A stretch of DNA of 64,000 bases, from the NCBI GenBank assembly GCA_008711295.1, contig VUYV01000125.1:2357812-2421811 (forward strand), in the 5' to 3' direction. Made by a program: the position numbers and the translations under genes. The DNA is from Anarhynchus alexandrinus. Its lineage: Eukaryota > Chordata > Aves > Charadriiformes > Charadriidae. The notes under the pieces were generated by a model, which made no database searches, had not been told where the DNA came from, and worked only from the letters and a program-made list of their open reading frames with translations. Shown piece after piece: positions 1-13,400 of this stretch (positions are counted from its first letter, which is position 1; each line of letters begins with the position of its first letter).

Positions 1-2980
1 AAAAACTAGCAAAAAAATAGTTCTGGGTACTGCGTTGTGTTTACTTTATAAAATAAGTTTTCTGTAGCCATTGTCCAAAATCCCTCCTTTAGGAACTGTT
101 TTAGCCGGTTTGCAAGAGACGACATAGGTTTTCATTTATTTATTCAGGGTATGGAAATGACACTATTCAATGAAAGCATGAGAAATGTAACTAATGCAGT
201 ACTGTTCACTCTAGTGATTTTTAAAAGAAAACCATTTGGAATATGAAACTATCAAAATTGAGCTAAAGAAGAAACCTTGTGTCTGCACAAGCTTAAGCAA
301 CCAGCATAATTAATAATAGTATCATCTGTCCTACAGTTGATGGTGGCCACTCTATAAAAGAAGCTGGGTATCTTTGCTAGTCATGCTACAAAAATATCAT
401 CAATGAACAGAGAAGGAAGGTATCCAAGAGCTGACAAAGCTAACGTCCTCACTTTGCACGTTGGGTAAAATTCTCACCTGCCGCTGTAAATAGGCAGATC
501 TCAACAACATGATCAGGATTTAGTCTCCAAATACGTTTTTCAAACCACAACTGGTTGATTATTTTCATTGCAGGATAATTTTTCTCAAGAAGTCTTGCTT
601 TATTGCAACTAAATTTATCACAAAAAAGTTCTATATTTTAAAAGCTATTTAATTTGTTAATCAGGATGGGGAAGCCTCACCTATGAATACTGGACTCAGC
701 AAAAATGAAGCACTTTCAGTTTTGCATGTTTACAAGCTAATTCTTATAAGTAATGAGAATTAATACATTGTATGTTAACAGCAAAACGTTTGTTGAGTAA
801 TCTCCACAAGACAGTAGTCCTGGAATTGCTGGAAAAACTCATACTGTTGGCTAGCTATAGGAACACTTCGTTCCTCAGGTTAGGGTTATCTTCCACTTCA
901 GTTACACTGGCTTTGGAAGAAACCTCATGGTGGAAAAATCCACTTCTCTAAACTCAGAAAAGCGAAAAGTCCTAGACCCTTTATCAGCATAGCCAGCCCA
1001 AACTATCGGGGATGACACGGATTGATTAGGGATTATAGGCAGGAGATGCAGTGGTTTGTGTGATTCCTTCAGTTCCAGCTGCTGTCACACCTCCACACCA
1101 GCCTGACCATGACGAGAAGATGTCTCTTCACAGCACAGCCCTCCCAGAGGACAGACCTGGCCATGCAATTTCTGCAGCTGATGTCTTACCACCCAAAATC
1201 TCTTTTTTTGTGCCTGAAGGTATTCTTTTTTACAGCAATTCTCCAGGAGAAAAAAAAAAAATTAACAAAGGTGAGATTCAGAAGCAAAACTGGAGTGCTA
1301 ATCTGTTTTTCCACTGAAATTCACAATCTGAGGGGTACTGAGATGCCAGTGTGATGAGCAATACATAAAAAACCTGGGGAAATCGCTGCACTTAAACATG
1401 TAGATGTACTTAACTGTATGCAGAAAGGTTAACATGAGAATTATACAAACACCAAAATACTTAGCAAGCAATTCAAAATATAATTTATAGATAAATAACT
1501 ATAAACACATGCTGATTATACCTATCTGTATTATGGGTGTTATACATGAATATATGTTAATATATAACATATGCATATTATATCTGTAGTACAGGCACAG
1601 ATAAATCTATATTTAGCTATATATAGGTACAGATGTCTTGTATATATATGTATATCACATCTCTCTGGTGACATTTTTATCTGTTGTATCACCTGCGAAT
1701 ATGTTTCACTATTTCTGCCAGCTGTTGGAAGAACTCGCAACAAGACCCCGCCACCATCCTCAGCAGCGAAGTCTGGCAAGACTGAATAAACCCACTATAC
1801 TGGTTCACATTTAAATGCCTGGAGGTTTTAGCCTACCCCAACATTCAAAGAGACTTTTAGTTGAAATGTACACATCACAGAAGGAATACAGTCAGTCAGA
1901 CAAGAACCACTCAATTTTCCAGCGGGCAGATTTCAATTTGACGGAGGTGTAATCCTTCATGAGAGGGCACAAACCTCTAATATATTTTAGCATCCATAGT
2001 ACCCTAAGGATTTGTACGTCTTATTCAGATTTTCTGTTAGCTTAAGCAGAGAAATTAACTAATAATTCCAAGCAAAATTTAAACTTTTATTTTTAAGTCC
2101 ATTACTGTCAGCAACAGGAGAAGATATTTCTTCCCTATTTATTTAATATTTATAATGCAAAACCACTTATGAAATGTGCAGATATAGAAAAAGTGACAGC
2201 TGATGAGTTAAGTAGGAGGTCTGCCCTGGAGTCACCTAGGATAAGAATAGGATGTATGAAGTTCCCAACCAATCAAAAGCACTGTGCCCCACGTTCAGCA
2301 TCACTTGATGAAGTTTCCAGCAGCAGAAGACTGCAGCAACAGAGGGAAGTGTATTAATTTTGCTGTCACCCACCTGCACTATAAAAGCAAAAGCCTCCTT
2401 TATAACTACAGAGCACCAAAGTCAGGGCGATTACATTTTAAGTAAACTCACAACCAGCCTGTTGATCTCTACCATGCAGAGGATTAGACAGCAATATTCT
2501 CTTCATAAAGTGCAAGCACATTCCCTTGCCAGGAGGAGCTAGGAAAGCTGTGCTGCAGCATAAGAAGTGCTTCAGAAGCAACCTATCCCAGCTGACTAAA
2601 AAAAAGACAAAATAAGAAAAGAAAAAAAAAAGGAGGGGATGATGGATTTGGAATCACTGGCCAGAAGCAAAGAGACTGCAGCAGACGCAGCAGAAAGCAA
2701 GAAAATGAAAACTTAGCTATGCGGGTGAAGTGCACCTAGAAATACGAAGATTTACTATCAGTGGTTTATACAGAGAATATAATTTTCAAGTTTTGACATG
2801 GGCTCAGTGAGCTCAGAAGCTTTTCCTCCCCTCTTTCTTTACATCTTCCTAAGTGAGAGGAAACATTCTTCATTTAAACAATGTGAGCAAACATTGGATA
2901 ACCCGGACAAATAAAAGGGAGCTAAAACCTGAGAACTTAATTTACATTTGAGTACATCAGTTGTAAGGACTACGAAAACC

Positions 2981-3022
2981 CGGAGGGAGGGAAGGAAGGG
3001 GCAGGAGGGGAGAGGGGGAGGA
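2981..3022 (+). repeat. G-rich tract, possible G-quadruplex
   Basis: GGAGGGAGGGAAGGAAGGGG is followed by GGAGGGGAGAGGGGGAGG. At least five runs of three or more G lie within about 40 bases, which satisfies the usual G-quadruplex pattern on the plus strand, the non-template side of nothing known here. Confidence 0.6.
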
Positions 3023-6000
3023 ATTGTGCATGGAGAAACCCTGCAGATATTCTAGAGAGAACTCTTTCACAGAGTTGCATCATCCAACTTCAACATAACC
3101 CTGCACGCCTCATGTAAAAATAATCTCACCTAAGTTCAGCTCTGAAACTAGAGCCAACTTTTCAACTCCTCAGGCACCTGCTTACAAGGCAAAAAAGCCA
3201 ATTGGCAGGCTGGCTTTGGCGCCCTGTGATTGCCATTTGAAGGGGAGGAGGAGGAGTATGAGTTGTCAGGATAAATGTAGCACTACTCCCTCGTGACAGT
3301 CTTTGCTGAATGCGTTTGGACTCATTTTATTAGTTTCTCTCCCTTTTTCATTCCAATTTTCTGTTACATAATGTTACGCTTGTGGAGACCCAAGAATGGA
3401 AAGTTCTCCAGATGCTCTGGCCAGCATCGGTGGAACGTGCCACCCACCCGAGTATCACACCCTGAGCTGGCAGGGCTCATCACAGACAGGGGGACGGCTC
3501 TAGCCAGCTGACCGAGACTGCCTCCCAGGCTGGAAGCCTTTTTTCAAGCAGGGAAGGAAGGCAGCTGACTGCTTTCCAATTCAGATTCCCAGCCTTGGCT
3601 CGCACAGCCCAGGCTCCTTCCACAGACGCTCCCAGATGTAGCTGATATGATCACTACAAGCAAGAAGACTCGATGCACTGAAAAGTTTTCCTGGCCACTT
3701 CTCTTCATCCTGTGAATAACCACACAGTGAGAATTTCTCAATCCATAAACCATAAATAAGAGAACCTGAAGAGCGTTGTGTTAGATGGAAACAGGGAGAA
3801 GCAGAAAAGAGAAACATGGGGAAAGAACGAGAAGTGGTCACTTTTCTAAAATGGAAGGCAAAGTAACCAGAGAGGTACCAAGTAAAAAGAAATGTCAGGC
3901 AAAGAGAGAAATTGGTGGGACTTTCACATAATAGCTGGAGATGGGAAAGTTTTGAGAGGCATCTGGAAGAGAAAATGCTCTGAGAGAGACAAAGGAAGAG
4001 TTAAATTAGTGAATGGAGAAGAGAAATCTAATGAAGGATTAAAAATGCCAGATGTGAAAGGGAGGGAAATCTGCACGTAAAGCTAAAGTCAGGGTTTTGG
4101 ATGCCTCTATGAGTACATTCACTAATTATTACCTGTACAAAGTGGAGATACTGTGTGCAGACTCATTGTCCTTTGACCCCACCTGCAGCAGCAAGCTGAA
4201 AACAGGAGATGGGCACGGACACTGGGAAAGACGAGCATTGCTACTGGCTGTAACTGACTACTTCAAAGTGACGGGCTAATGACAACATCCTGCTGGGAGC
4301 CCAGTACTGGAGACGTCCAGGAGGGGAGAGAAATCTACTGAAAGACCATTTACAAGGAATTTGGAAAATTTTTAAATAGATGGGTTCTGCCCTACAATTT
4401 TAATATATCTGCTGTCATGCCAAAGTGTAAACAGATAATTATTTCAATGTCATCAGTGGAGTGACTCTTAATCTTGTACACAGCAGACCAAACTCTATCA
4501 GAGTTAACTGAAGTTAATCCAGCGTTGCGGTCCTCTACAACAATATTTAAATTTCCAGCACAAAAGCACACTTCAACCATCACATACAATTGTGCTGAGG
4601 CAAATGTTTATAAATTCACCTGCAGCAAAACAGTTACAAATGTGGCAGGCAGAGATAAAAGATATTATAATTGGGTATCAGGAAAATTCATCCCTGAACT
4701 TGAAGTAAGTCTGGCTTCAAGAAGCAAGCAAAGGACAACAGCTTTGTCTTCCAGTTAGCTTCAAGTGCAAAGAGGCCGTCATCATTTGGGGAAGAGTGCC
4801 AGTCCTGATTCCACAGTATCAGCGTTAGCCTGTCACTCCTGATGGAATATAATCAGGTTAAAAGTACAAGCTACGTTAATAGCATGACAGTAATTCTCAG
4901 CACATGCAATACAAACCTCTCCTTATCCAAGCACTGTGTAACGCTGTAGTACAAAGAAACCTTGAAAGAAGAATCTACCCATTACGTATTGTCAGATTAA
5001 AGTGTTCAGGACAGATAAGAGATGTGACATCCCTGCCTCCAAGTCCTGGGATGTAGTACGTTCAAGAGCTTTGCAGAAAGACCTCAGTGAAGAACGACCT
5101 GTCAGGCTCCAGCAGAAGTGGGTGCAGAGTACTGCTAATTAGTTTGACTGATTGCAAGCTTGGCTACCATTCTGGGGGTGACTCACGTTCCCTGAAGGGT
5201 CGTGGTATAGCAAATCCTTACGCTTCTGCGACATTTGGACAGAGAGTAGCAACAATTAAGTGCATTACTATTCAATGCATATCTGTATTCTGCAAAGAGC
5301 ATAAGCGTATGCAAACGGGATTTCTTCACTAAGTGACCAACGGCATGCTGGAAGGCTCACTCAGGGTTCCCTTGCTCTGCCTCTCTCTGGGGCAACCTCT
5401 TTGTTTCTTCAGTTCACAGTTTGTATCATGACATCTGTATATTTCAGAAAGAACCCCAGAAATTTCTTTGCTGTTTCAAGGCAGAGGCCATGGATCCTAG
5501 GGTTTTATTTGGAATGTTGTTAAAATACAGCACATCTAGCTATTGTACAGTAAATCTGGCTATAAGTGTAATTTGTTCACATTTCTACAATAAAATTACT
5601 ATAACTTTGCCAGGCATCATATTTGTTACTTTATGCCTTTAAACATGAGCCAAGTGGGGCTTGCATAAAGAAATTTTTATCTTATTTTTTACTCCAGCGT
5701 ACAAAATGGAATTGGCCAATCCATGTGCACCAAAACTATTTTTAACTAACTGAAATCATCTTTGCTTGGACAATTCTCTGCATACAGGTGTCCTCCACAA
5801 TCCCTAAGTGCTATCAATAACTACATCTGCAAAACCTTCTATTGAAAACCCACCACAGCTTCGTTGGTATGAGCAAGAAAATGACTTGCAGCAGATTATT
5901 TCACGTCTGGAGCAAGACAGGCATCAGGCACAAGATCATGACCTATACTCTCAAAATTCAAGCCTTGATCTTCTCCCCAGATCTTGTGGTAACTTCATAA

Positions 6001-8153
6001 CTCACTGACACTATGTGGCAGCCATCTAGTTTGTAAGAGAGTTGAGATTTGCCAGTTCGTTCCAGCTGAGATCTTCAAAGAAGCCAAAGGGAACAAGCAC
6101 CCAGATCTCATTCAAAACTGGGAAGTCTGGAGAAGCCAGTGTCTCTTTCTTCATCGGCAGATGCGAAAGCTTTCTCCTTGGACAAGCTCCATTTCAATCT
6201 GCTTGCCACAGAAGCAGAAAAGACTTGATTTTGTAACATGAAGTGTTTAGATAAAAGACATGAAAGTTTTGTTAAACAAAGAAAATGAGGCTGCAAGACC
6301 TCACTAGGATAAGGAAAATCACAGAAAGACTTCCTCCTCTTGGCCTCCTTTTTCCTTCCTATTTTTCCATCTCTACAAGAGTCAGTGGGAGTTTTATCCT
6401 CTCAAGCCCTTTCCGTTCCCATCAATGCTCTTGTCTGCACAATGACTGTCTGCCTTGTCATTTGTGTTTTTGTTGTTTACAACAGGAGAATCCTACGCTG
6501 TTCCTCTCAATTACATTTTAAAAACAAAATGTAAACATGAACATTCTGCTGTTATTTTGGGCAAAAAGAAATCTTTGTTGGCTTGTAGGTGGCTGAATGA
6601 AAAAGACAGAGAAGAGCAGGGAAAAAAAGAACAGGGATAGGGAATGAAAAGAACAAAAATGTAAATAAAAAAAATGGAAAACCTAAACGAGCCGTCTTTC
6701 ACGCTGTGCTGGTTTTGGCTGATGAACAATACAGGTTGGATTCCTCTTGCTCAGTGTGGTGAAACCAAGAAGTATGTGTGACATTATGTGAGGAAGTTTT
6801 CTTCAAAATTTTTATCTTTGCCTTGGGAGCTCCTGAAGACATTAATTAGTTCCTTCTGCTCTCCTGAAAGGGCTGCAGATTTAGCATTATCACTATATAT
6901 TTACATGGAATTTAAGTGAGGCTCCTACAGTGTATAAGCCAAGTTTTAAAAATAATGAATCCTTTTTCTAAGCATTGTTTAGTATGATTTCAAGATAACA
7001 AACCCACTTTATGAAAGTACATCCGCATTGAACAGGCTGAATTGTTAATTTTAATGATTCTGTTTTCTGGCCACAGACAAGTTTACATATTAAACACTGT
7101 CCACGCTCAGATAGATTTTAAAAAACACATGCTTTAAACAAAAAACACCCCTGAAACAGCCACAACTGTGGTTTTGACAGAGTTGCAAGATACTGTAGGA
7201 AGCTAATTCATTCCATAGCCCAGCAGAGAAAAGACCCTCCAAACTCTGGCCAAGATTTTGCTAGAGAAAATTGAGGAAACACAAGGCTTTGAACCATTTG
7301 TTTGGATAATTCTGCTGTCCCTCGGTTCATGCACTAACCCTGACCCATGTTATTATACACTTGAGAGCAGCACACTAAAGCAAGCCAAAGGGATCCAGAG
7401 GGAGGGATGGAGGGCAGGGAATAACTAAGTGGGATGATATATGTAAGAGCACTTTTAACAGATGGTTGTACGTTAGTCTCTTTACATTGCACATACTTCT
7501 GAACGTAGCCCGCACACTCTTACATGACTCTGCAGCACCTCATGTGCTCTGGGCACTAGAACACAATAAATCAGTATAATAATTTAGGCAGACAAATAAC
7601 TTGTAGAGAATTGACGGTCAGTGGTGGATCAGAGAGCACCAGAACAGAGTTAGCTATGCTGCAGGGCTGCTCACATGCTGCAACACTAAGCATGTCTGTA
7701 GTAGCATCTCGCACCCTAAAAAGAGAAGTAAAGGAAGCCCCACAGTTTACCCTTCTAATGTCTTTGCATCTCTTTGCATCTAGTAATACAGAAATAGCGC
7801 TTTGGCAGAAAAAATGTGCACAGTAGGTCACCTTTTATAGTGGTGCACGCTAGCAATGACCACAAGGTCCTCAGGCACATCACAAGAACAGTCTACCAGA
7901 CAGTGGGAGAAGCTTCTCCCACAGAGGACAGAAATTGCCTATTTGGTGCTGGGAGTTTTTGCAGCAAAAGCAAATTCAAAGCCAAATGGAGAGAAAACAA
8001 TATGAGCAAAGCATAATGAATTGGACGTTTATCTTTGCGATACAAATTTATTTTGTTAACTTTTTTTTTTTTTAAAGAGAATAAAACCTGCCCTTGGCTA
8101 CTGCTGATGGTGAAGGATGTTTCAAATGCACTAAGTGGCCAGCGAATGATGCA

Positions 8154-8185
8154 AATACCTTACAATGTAATAATTGTAAGGTATT
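8154..8185. repeat. Perfect 13-bp inverted repeat
   Basis: Arms AATACCTTACAAT (8154-8166) and ATTGTAAGGTATT (8173-8185) are exact reverse complements separated by six bases. Confidence 0.9.
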
Positions 8186-9640
8186 GTAATTTGGCAGGTC
8201 TGTTGATCTCATAGAATTTTAATGCTTACATTTTTTTGTCATTTTGGAAATCCAATAGGCATTTCTTCACCAGACACCAGTGGCTAAGTGTTCTCTGGCT
8301 TGCAGTTTGTGTTGTTATTGTAAAATGAGGCTCTGAGCTACTGCTCTCCCAGGACCATACATCTTTACTGCCAACATTTCATACTATTTGGCGAGACAGT
8401 AATTCTTCACTTGCTTTCCTTAAAGTCCCATATTTTTTTGGCAGAAACTAGTCAGTCATTCTAGTTTGCTGAGGTTTTCTGTCCTTTCTCTCTCCCTAGT
8501 CTCACAAGTAAACAACACAGAAAGCTGATTACATGCTCCGTTGCTGTAGCATTCATTACTTTCTATTCCAAACCCCTCGCATTTTAAAATATTTGCTATA
8601 TTGGAATACTGGATTAAGAGAGCCAGAGAATTAAAATCTGCCACCCTTGCCACAGAAAAAATAAAAGGAAGTGGGAAGCTAGAGAGTCCAGGTAATAGCT
8701 TGTACTTTGAAAATGCACAGTGTTGAATTTTTACTCATTAACTTTGTCCTCTTAATATTTTTAAAAGAATAATAATTGTGAACATTAGGCAAAAGTTTGT
8801 GCAAAAGTATTCAGGACAATATTATATTTCTGCATATCATGGGTACTTTTGAAATGGAAACAGAGAACACGTATTTTCAAGGAGAGAAAGTATATGTTTG
8901 GTAAATTGCTACAATGATAGAGCTTGCATGCTTCGCAGTTACTTAGAGTTTATGATAGAGAATCATCACAATCAGGGTCAGCTCTGAAACTTAAACTTCA
9001 GTCTAACTAGTTGTAGAGGGTTGCTTAATGTAGACAAAAGTCTGATGACTCCTAATATATTCACAATCACAATAATTAACCATCTTTTAATTAATATAGA
9101 GGGTCAACGCAACTGACAGCAGTTACTTAATATGAACTGTGGCAGGGACACAGTAAGTATGTGCAGTACACTGCCATAACAGAGAACAGTGATAACAGAC
9201 TTTGGCAGTTCCTGTTACAGCTCAAGATTTCGCCATGCAATGATTTTCATTTAACAGGTAGTCAAAGAGAACTTGGTGTACATAGGTTGTTTCCAATAAC
9301 TCACAACATTTAAACATTCCCATGATACCAAGAGAGGTTTTATTAATCTCTTCTGGGCTGTTCAGCTTTTCAAACACAAACGATTTTCCCACTTACGCAT
9401 TTCTTACTGACTTCATTCTCTAGCAAACTTAACCTCTATAAAAATTAAACCCATTACATGGAAAAAAGGGAACTGAGTTTGACATAGGACAGTTTGCTGC
9501 TGCTGCACTTAGCTGTGCAATAAACCATTTTTAGATCAAGTGTTCTTGATTATTACCACGTAGTAACAAAGCAGTCTACAATTGCAGTGAGGTACCATCT
9601 ATCCAAGGTGCACAAAAGTCTTTCATTTTCTTCCAAAGTT

Positions 9641-9727
9641 CTCTCACTCTTTCTCTTTCCTTCCCTCTTTCTTTCTTTCCCTCCTCCCTTCTTCCTTTCC
9701 GTCCCTCTTTCTCTCCTTCCCTCCTTT
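9641..9727 (+). repeat. Polypyrimidine tract
   Basis: About 87 bases of almost pure C/T on the plus strand, made of TTTC, TTCC and CCTCC units. Its long ORFs on both strands are products of low complexity. Such tracts can adopt triplex (H-DNA) structure. Confidence 0.8.
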
Positions 9728-9967
9728 GTTTCGATAATTTTCCTCATAGTCGTCTGCATGCATGCCAAAATCTTCCAACATACGCCTCACCTGGCAGCTT
9801 AAAGGACATGGCTATCTATGAAATTCTACTAGCTGCTCAGATTTCTTTGTTTTCCCCTCCCTCTGCCAACAGAGTTTTATGATTACGAATCAGACCCACA
9901 GCCCTGTCATGGCTGTAGAGGGATCAACAAGGAGGACTGGTGCCTCTTTCTTCATAGGCGTCACAAC

Positions 9968-9989
9968 AAATAAATAAATAAATAAATAA
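9968..9989 (+). repeat. AAAT microsatellite
   Basis: Five and a half copies of the tetranucleotide AAAT. Confidence 0.9.
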
Positions 9990-10381
9990 TCTGTATGCAA
10001 GCACAAATATTTTAACCCCTTCAGTCAAAGCAACTGAACCAAGCTGCCTATAGCATGAACGCTGACAATCTGAAAGATTAATCCAACCTGCTCATTATGT
10101 GTTTCAACACACATTGCAGCAGTAAAGCACTCACACAACATTACCAGGAATAACGTAACTCGATATTTTCAGGAGAGCTTTGCAAAGCTAAACGAGATTC
10201 TTCACTTCCTTAACAGTGTGTTTTTATAAGCTACTTTACCATATTATCTTTACAGCACTGACTTTTCAGTTTGACTTTCCAGTTTGACTTTCGCTACACT
10301 ATACAGCAGAACTCCTAAAAATATTTTGTTGGAAGAACATATACATATTACAGATGGAGAAGAGTGCAAAAGGAGGAATAC

Positions 10382-10488
10382 CTGAGAATGCTTGGAGACC
10401 CAGTGGCGCAAGACATTTAGGACGCGATTCGTGGCTGCTCTGCGTATTATGAACTCTTTGTCGCACATGCGTTCAGAGTTGTTAAATC
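10382..10488 (-). CDS. RASGRF2: RASGRF2 local exon 16: segment before the CDC25 domain
   Basis: This 107-nt exon encodes [20 protein letters not shown], then [15 protein letters not shown], ending in phase 0. It is the conserved helix pair between the linker and the CDC25 catalytic domain. The acceptor is TTCCGCACAG and the donor is TCAG|GTATTC. The following coding exon, which should begin with a D-F-E-L type sequence, was not found between 1 and 10375, so the downstream intron is at least 10.4 kb. Confidence 0.94.
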
Positions 10489-13400
10489 CTGTGCGGAAAA
10501 AACACACATTGGAGTTAATGGAGGTAGCAAAAATTCAAATATGGTATGAAATAACTCATAGAACATTTATGTGTAATAAAAGGAACGATGCCTATATAGA
10601 CTTTCAAATATGATCTTTTAGATTGCTGAAATTCTGCAAGATCAGTAGACTACAACCTTGCCCATCATAACTAATACACACACCTACTTGGGTCAGTATT
10701 CAGTTTTAGAAAGATTAAGAATATTTGCATGCATTACATCAAGGTCTCCCTTGGTGTACAGGAGAAAATAACAGTAAAAACAAGGACCAGACCAAAAATG
10801 TACAGGGCCTGTAATCAAGAGGTTTACAGAAGGAAAGTGAGCGTGACCTAGAAAAGGGAAAGTGGTAAATTTCAGAAGTGGTAAAGAAATAGGGGAGGAT
10901 AGCAGTTTAAACACAGAGGAGAAAAAGGTCAACACGAGAAGTGTTCATTTGTAAGAGCAGTATTGTACAGGCTCTGCTAGTCAACAGACACTGTTCAAAT
11001 AAGCTATTTGGTTTTTACCATGGCGGTGACAAGAAAGTGGGAAGGTACACAGAAAACACAATTACAACCCCAGCTGCCTGAGAACAAAGATTTGCCAACT
11101 GCAGCATTTCCCCACAAATCTTGTAAAGACAACTTTTTTTTTGTCAGCAATATTTACTTATAAAGAACTGATTTTAAAAACAGACAAGAAACACTAGACA
11201 CTATTGCTTCTTCCTTTTCTCATTCTGCTGTAGTTGCATCCTAAATACAATCTGTATCATAAAATAATGATTACATTATTTTATAATAATAAAATGATGA
11301 CATTACAGCTCCTTATTTTTTAAAAAAATGACAACTGAAGATACAGTTGAGAACTTTCTATTTTTCTAAGATTTGTTAGATTTGATCTTACACTATGCTG
11401 TTTTCCATTTCACCCAGTGCAGTGTCCAGGGAACAACTGGAAACACCCTTCCACGTGACCAGTAAGTACTTTACTATTTTTTTGGCATAAAATTTTTTCT
11501 AAAGCCTATGTATTACTATAAATACCAAAGGCAGATTAAACTTCTATTTATTCTGTGAGAAACCCATTGGAGGTATTCTTAGCGGCTAGTATTAGTTTTG
11601 CTCCATTTTTGCTAAAGACAATCCAAAAAATCCAAATTGTTGCTCTATATTTTTGGCAAGATAAGCAAGAAAAGAAAAGTTTAACTGTAGTCGTACATCT
11701 TTTACCCCCAATGTATTTTCTATGCTTACATTTCAGGGAAGTTTTTTAAACTATGGCATATTAAGCTGTAGACGACATCTAAGATTTAATATCAAAGGAA
11801 GTTTCATATTAAAACATCTTCAGGAGTTTCATTGCCCATAAACAGCAAAGTAAACAAAATCTCCGAGGCTTTACTCAGTAAAAGGTAACCTAGGCAACAT
11901 TTGGTGTGTTAATTTTCTATGCCTTTCACAGTTAACCTCTTGCAGAAGCAATTAGGCATACATGTTATAAACTGTTCAATTAGCCACTTAATTGCAGCAA
12001 TGAAAGTCACAATGAAAATTATATATTAAAGCTGTGGAGTCTTTATCAAAGTAACATTAAGGAAATGAAGTTTCAGTAAGCTGGAAGGAAAACGGAAAGA
12101 AGCCTACAGAGACAGTTTTCAGTTAGCTGCAAAAAGAATAAAAAGAGCAAGAAAGGAAAAAGGAAAACCTCCAGAGATCACTTCAGCAAACTTCTACGGT
12201 CCTCAGAATTTCATCAGTTTTTAAGCAGTAATTAGCTTGTTGCAGAGAATGAGCAACATGTTCACTAAGATCCACGTTGCCGGTACTTAATGTTGATGTC
12301 TCAAACCTATAAATGGAGATCTCCAGTTTTGTAAGAAAAGAACTTAGCTGAACATAGATGCACTTGTGAATTTAACTCCAAGTGGGTGATTCATTGTACA
12401 TTCTCAGGTACAAGATTTCAAATAAATAACTAAATCAGCAAAATACTTTTTTTTTTTTTTTCTTTTTTTTCCCCAAAATGAATCTGGTAATCTAATAACT
12501 CCATTCTGGCTTTGTTTTTAAATACCAAACAACTCGGAAAGCCAGGATGTGTTTCCTTCTTTCTAAACACAACATTTACTATCTATTGTTCTTTATAGAA
12601 ACAAAAAAGAATCCACAAGCCCTCAAGCAACACTCACTGTCCATGACTTAAATCTGCAGATTGATTTTGAAGAAGATCATGTTTATGGCATCTTCTTGTG
12701 GAAACGGAATGGAGCAGAACACTCACTATTCTCTGTATACTGGCCTAGTGTCCTTCCATTTGGACGTCTGGCTTTACCTCAAGGTTTTCCCTCAAGACTT
12801 GTTTTGAGTAACAGTAGAACTCAGGCAGTCTGCTCCATATGCAGTAGCTTTTACAACAGCTCAGCAGAGTTAGACCTCAAGCCACAGCCAGCTATGCTGG
12901 AGGATACTACATGGAGTCCTTTGGACCTCCCTGAGGCAATTGAGGCTGGAGCAGGACAAAGCTACTGGGACTTGTAGTGTTCAGCAAAACAAGCCTCTGC
13001 CAGCAGTTCCTCTTCTACAATTTACCACACTATTTCCAAGCAACTGCTTCTGCATAGACATGGAAGGAACATGGAGCAGTTCAGGACAAAGGGTTTGATT
13101 ATACTGCCACATTAAAATGAGGGGACAATGTTCTGGGCAATGCCAGGGACTTGCAATACAACGGAGATGAAGATGAAGAACTGCCCCTCATGAAGATGGA
13201 GATGTGCAAGTCATCATTGACTGGTGCAGAGAGATCTGAAGAAGTGAAGCATATGACCTTCTCCAGGTCTATCACCAGAAGACATTGCAAAGTGAGAACC
13301 TGTTGAGTAGTGTTTAGGACGCTGTTGGCTCTTAGAGTTTCCATCTTGAACTGACTTATAACTGAAGCAGGAGCCAGGACTGACAGCATGTGGTAGAGAT

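Larger units (their letters stand above)
1..10381 (-). other. RASGRF2: RASGRF2 intron after local exon 16 (incomplete)
   Basis: About 10.4 kb without a recognised exon. It holds a G-rich tract (2981-3022), a perfect hairpin (8154-8185), a polypyrimidine tract (9641-9727), an AAAT microsatellite (9968-9989), and one coding-like open frame with a good donor near 452-637. The many short ORFs here look like chance. Confidence 0.85.

Noticed and set aside
9553..9802. Paired 71-codon ORFs on both strands
   Set aside because: They come from the polypyrimidine tract and encode low-complexity Arg/Lys/Glu or Phe/Ser/Pro runs.
1..10375. Exons of the CDC25 catalytic domain
   Set aside because: I looked on the minus strand for the expected continuation after exon 16 and found nothing with fitting phase and splice sites. 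They must lie outside the window.
12696..12977. 93-codon plus ORF
   Set aside because: No recognisable domain, no splice support, and length not exceptional for the local base composition.
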